From Candidatus Adiutrix sp. (GTDB lineage Bacteria; Desulfobacterota; Desulfarculia; Adiutricales; Adiutricaceae): a DNA stretch of 8,368 bases. This document shows positions 6,884 to 8,368 of the stretch, piece by piece. Under the pieces are notes generated by a model. The model was not told where the DNA came from. It made no database searches and saw only the letters and a list, made by a program, of their open reading frames with translations. The position numbers and the translations under genes were made by a program. The stretch is from assembly GCA_031273445.1 (NCBI GenBank), contig JAISRV010000190.1, positions 1 through 8,368 on the forward strand. Direction: 5' to 3'. The number at the start of each line of letters is the position of its first letter. The first letter of the stretch is position 1.

Positions 6884-8047
6884 TCAGTATGATTTAATCT
6901 CGTTCCAGATTTCCAGCCATTCGCCGCGCTGCTTGGGGTCTTCGGCCTTCTGCATGAAAATTTTGGCCGGGGCTTCGGGGTACAGCCACAGGATTTTTTT
7001 CTGATCGTCGGTCAGTTGGGCGGCGACTTTCTCATTGACCGGGCTGTGGGCGTTTTCGTCAGTGGCGAAAGCGGTCTGGAATTCCTCGCCGGTCATGAAG
7101 TCCAGCCATTTGACGGCCAGCTCGTAATTGGGGGCGTCCTTGACGATGGCCCAGTAATCGGCCCAGGCGATGGCGCCCTCATCGGGATAGACATAAGCCA
7201 CCGGTTCGCCCGCGCTCAAAAGCTGGGAGGCGATTCCGGCCCACATGTTGCCGATGGTGATTTCCTGAGCCATGTAGGGCTTGAGAAAGTCGTCATAGCT
7301 GGCCCAGAAGGTGCGGGTGTTGTTCTTCAGGGCCGTCAGGGCTTCTTTGATCTCGGCCAGGTCGGGGTTGTAAATATCTTCCTGACCGGTGTAAAGACCG
7401 GCCACCAGGATGGCGGAATAGTATTCGTCGAAAATGCCGACCTTGCCTTTGTTGGCCTGGTCCCACAGGGCTTTCCAACTGGTGATGGGCTCGGTATGGA
7501 TTTTGGGGTTGTAGCCCAGGGAGGTGGTGCCCCAGGTCCAGGGCATGGCGTAATAGGCGCCCTCGGCGTCCATGGCGTCGGCGTAGTCCCTCAGGTCGGG
7601 GCGCAGGTCGTTGAAGGAGGATATCCGGCTGACGTCGACCTTCTGCGTCAAACCCTGATCCATGACCACCTTCATGTACTGGGAGTTCGGCAGGATGACG
7701 TCGATTTTGCCCAGGCCGCCCTGCTTCAGCATGGTCACCATTTCCTCAAGGGAGGTGAAATACTGGTGAACGACCTTGCAGTCGTATTTTTCCTCGAAAA
7801 CCTTGGCCCCGTAGTCGGAGTCGGAGCCATAACCTTTCCAGTTGGCCACCACCAGGGTCTGCTGAGGGGAATCTCCGGCCGGGGGAGCCGTCGCGGCGGA
7901 ACCGGCCTCGCCGCCGGCGTCCGCGGCGGAAGAAGCGGCGCCGGAGGAACCGGAGGAACCGCCGGAACCGCCGGAATCATCGCAGCCGGCCAGGAAGACG
8001 CCGGCCAGAACCAGCGCCAACAGCGTATAAAGAAGCCTTTTTTTCAT
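6884..8047 (-). CDS. ABC transporter substrate-binding lipoprotein, PotD-like
   Basis: This 387-residue periplasmic or surface-tethered protein captures the solute for the importer. The N-terminus is a lipoprotein signal peptide: MKKR, a hydrophobic core, then lipobox LAGC with Cys22 lipidated. Asp23 and Asp24 follow, an inner-membrane retention signal in enterobacterial rules. Residues 25-60 are a Gly/Ser/Ala linker, and the mature domain of the PotD/SBP_bac_8 type runs from about 63 to 387. Family marks are VVANWKGYG (66-74), DVILPNSQYM (116-125), YAMPWTWGTTSLGYN (166-180), TSWKALWD (189-196), GNMWAG (266-271) and GAIAWADYWAI (291-301). Recalled E. coli PotD ligand residues map partly: Trp70, Trp269, Trp295 and Asp297 are kept, while the Glu171 position appears to be Ser211. 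The start has AGGAGG 7 nt upstream, lying inside the leader ORF whose stop overlaps this ATG. A terminator follows the gene. Confidence 0.92.
   Translation of the reverse strand: MKKRLLYTLLALVLAGVFLAGCDDSGGSGGSSGSSGAASSAADAGGEAGSAATAPPAGDSPQQTLVVANWKGYGSDSDYGAKVFEEKYDCKVVHQYFTSLEEMVTMLKQGGLGKIDVILPNSQYMKVVMDQGLTQKVDVSRISSFNDLRPDLRDYADAMDAEGAYYAMPWTWGTTSLGYNPKIHTEPITSWKALWDQANKGKVGIFDEYYSAILVAGLYTGQEDIYNPDLAEIKEALTALKNNTRTFWASYDDFLKPYMAQEITIGNMWAGIASQLLSAGEPVAYVYPDEGAIAWADYWAIVKDAPNYELAVKWLDFMTGEEFQTAFATDENAHSPVNEKVAAQLTDDQKKILWLYPEAPAKIFMQKAEDPKQRGEWLEIWNEIKSY
7941..7976. repeat. Four 9-bp tandem units in the lipoprotein linker
   Basis: The plus strand reads CCGGAGGAA twice (7941-7958) then CCGCCGGAA twice (7959-7976). 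In the gene frame these encode the Gly/Ser-rich linker after the lipid anchor. The unit length is a multiple of three, so slippage would change linker length without a frameshift. Confidence 0.8.
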
Positions 8048-8097
8048 TAGTTGCCCTCCTGACGGCTCGGCGCTAAGTCATGACTATTGATGTCCAT
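8047..8097 (-). CDS. Putative 16-residue leader ORF coupled to the binding-protein gene
   Basis: A short open frame encodes MDINSHDLAPSRQEGN. It has an excellent ribosome site: AAAGGAG at 8104-8110, 6 nt before the ATG. Its TAA overlaps the binding-protein start as TAATG, so a ribosome ending here can restart on the lipoprotein gene. The AGGAGG used by the lipoprotein gene lies within its last codons, so translation of the leader would sweep through that site. It has no rare-codon run, aromatic cluster or arrest-like motif that I recognise, and no hydrophobic segment. It may be a translational-coupling leader, a small regulatory peptide, or an unused frame. No homologue is recognised. Confidence 0.5.
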   Translation of the reverse strand: MDINSHDLAPSRQEGN

Positions 8098-8103
8098 AAA
8101 AAT

Positions 8104-8110
8104 CTCCTTT
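8104..8110 (-). promoter_or_regulatory. Strong ribosome binding site of the leader ORF
   Basis: AAAGGAG on the minus strand, followed by the 6-nt spacer ATTTTT and ATG at 8097. It is the best Shine-Dalgarno match upstream of the operon, yet it serves the leader frame and is too far (over 55 nt) from the lipoprotein ATG. This is the main support for the leader being translated. Confidence 0.65.
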
Positions 8111-8132
8111 AAATTCAATTTAACGTGAAAGA

Positions 8133-8138
8133 ATTATG
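8133..8138 (-). promoter_or_regulatory. Possible -10 element for the transporter operon
   Basis: CATAAT on the minus strand matches five of six bases of the sigma-70 -10 consensus. It lies in the AT-rich gap about 35 nt before the leader start. No good -35 hexamer lies at 16-18 nt upstream, so an activator-dependent promoter is possible, or the site is chance. Confidence 0.25.
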
Positions 8139-8188
8139 AAAATACAGCACTGTAAGGACATGTCCCGGTATTTTCGCGACATGCCCGG
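8138..8188. repeat. Operator-like cluster of inverted and direct repeats
   Basis: On the plus strand, GAAAATAC (8138-8145) and GTATTTTC (8168-8175) are perfect inverted 8-mers. Between them lie ACAG-CA-CTGT (8144-8153) and the palindrome GGACATGTCC (8156-8165). GACATGTCCCGG (8157-8168) recurs as GACATGCCCGG (8178-8188), exactly 21 bp later, two helical turns. The cluster sits just upstream of the possible -10, where a transcription factor dimer could bind. The factor is not identifiable. Confidence 0.45.
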
Positions 8189-8189
8189 C

Positions 8190-8211
8190 GGCGGCCGCTT
8201 TTCAGGCCGCC
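8190..8211. repeat. Hairpin overlapping the stop of the MFS gene
   Basis: A perfect 7-bp inverted repeat, GGCGGCC (8190-8196) and GGCCGCC (8205-8211), has an 8-nt loop that includes the TGA of the transporter gene. Read on the minus strand it has no T-run after it, so it is at best a weak terminator or an mRNA 3'-end structure. On the plus strand TTTT follows, but no plus-strand gene ends here. Confidence 0.45.
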
Positions 8212-8368
8212 TTTTCGGAATAAGTACAGGGCATGAAGATAGTCGCCGCCAGCGACAAAGCCGCGAAACAGAAGCCCATTATGAAAGGGATGCGGTAATC
8301 TATCATCCAGAGCATGCCGCCGACGAAAGGCACGGCCACGGCGGCGATGTGATTGACGGTGACGCCCA
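8202..8368 (-). CDS. Major facilitator superfamily transporter, C-terminal fragment (5' end beyond window)
   Basis: The last 54 codons of a membrane protein, ending in TGA at 8202-8204. The visible part begins GVTVNHIAAVAVPFVGGMLW, then IDYRIPFIMGFCFAALSLAA and a short polar tail ending SEKAA. Two hydrophobic helices separated by a short loop with an Asn-His and Gly-Gly pair match the last two helices of MFS permeases of the kind with a G.T.NH...V..P..GG.LW pattern. The substrate cannot be told from this piece. It is 104 nt from the leader ORF, with operator-like repeats between, so it is probably a separate transcription unit. If it does share the operon's transcript, it might export or import a related sugar. 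Confidence 0.72.
   Translation of the reverse strand, partial: GVTVNHIAAVAVPFVGGMLWMIDYRIPFIMGFCFAALSLAATIFMPCTYSEKAA

Noticed and set aside
7016..8050. Plus-strand frame of 344 codons opposite the binding-protein gene
   Set aside because: Antisense shadow; it has Gly/Val-rich composition without domain signs, whereas the minus strand has a lipoprotein signal and PotD-like motifs.
8076..8085. 10-bp palindrome AGTCATGACT within the leader ORF
   Set aside because: A single 10-bp palindrome with no partner and no overlap with a promoter element is expected by chance at this scale.

Overview
The window is one side of a moderately to strongly GC-rich bacterial genome. Every supported gene lies on the minus strand, so biological order runs from the right end to the left. 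The taxon cannot be named from this sequence. The solute-binding protein is a lipoprotein with Asp directly after the lipidated Cys. That fits an inner-membrane anchor in a Gram-negative (diderm) cell, but a Gram-positive host is not excluded.

In transcription order: (1) the last 54 codons of a major facilitator transporter (8202-8368), cut by the window edge. (2) A 104-nt gap with a stop-codon hairpin, direct repeats spaced 21 bp and an inverted repeat, which is a plausible promoter/operator zone. (3) A 16-codon leader ORF (8047-8097) with a strong ribosome binding site, whose stop overlaps the next start as TAATG. (4) A PotD-like lipoprotein (6884-8047). (5) A textbook intrinsic terminator inside the operon (6817-6857). 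(6) PotB-like and PotC-like permeases (5912-6787 and 5121-5915, ATGA overlap) and a PotA-like ATPase (4040-5110). (7) A cytoplasmic (alpha/alpha)6-barrel glycoside hydrolase of the GH63/MGH1-like type (1762-3972). (8) A ribokinase-type PfkB sugar kinase (815-1753). (9) An arsenite methyltransferase, arsM (1-773), cut at the left edge.

The central seven genes, leader included, read as one unit for uptake and use of a solute: bind, import, hydrolyse inside the cell, phosphorylate the released sugar. The transporter belongs by family to the spermidine/putrescine group. However, acidic positions typical of polyamine carriers appear changed in both the binding protein and the PotC-like permease, and the downstream genes are carbohydrate enzymes. 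My inference is that the substrate is a small glycoside or glycosylated compatible solute, not a polyamine. The exact compound cannot be read from the sequence.

arsM does not fit this pathway. It sits 41 nt behind the kinase in DNA that is visibly less GC-rich and uses different codons, which suggests a separate origin. No regulator gene, tRNA, rRNA, CRISPR array or insertion sequence was seen.
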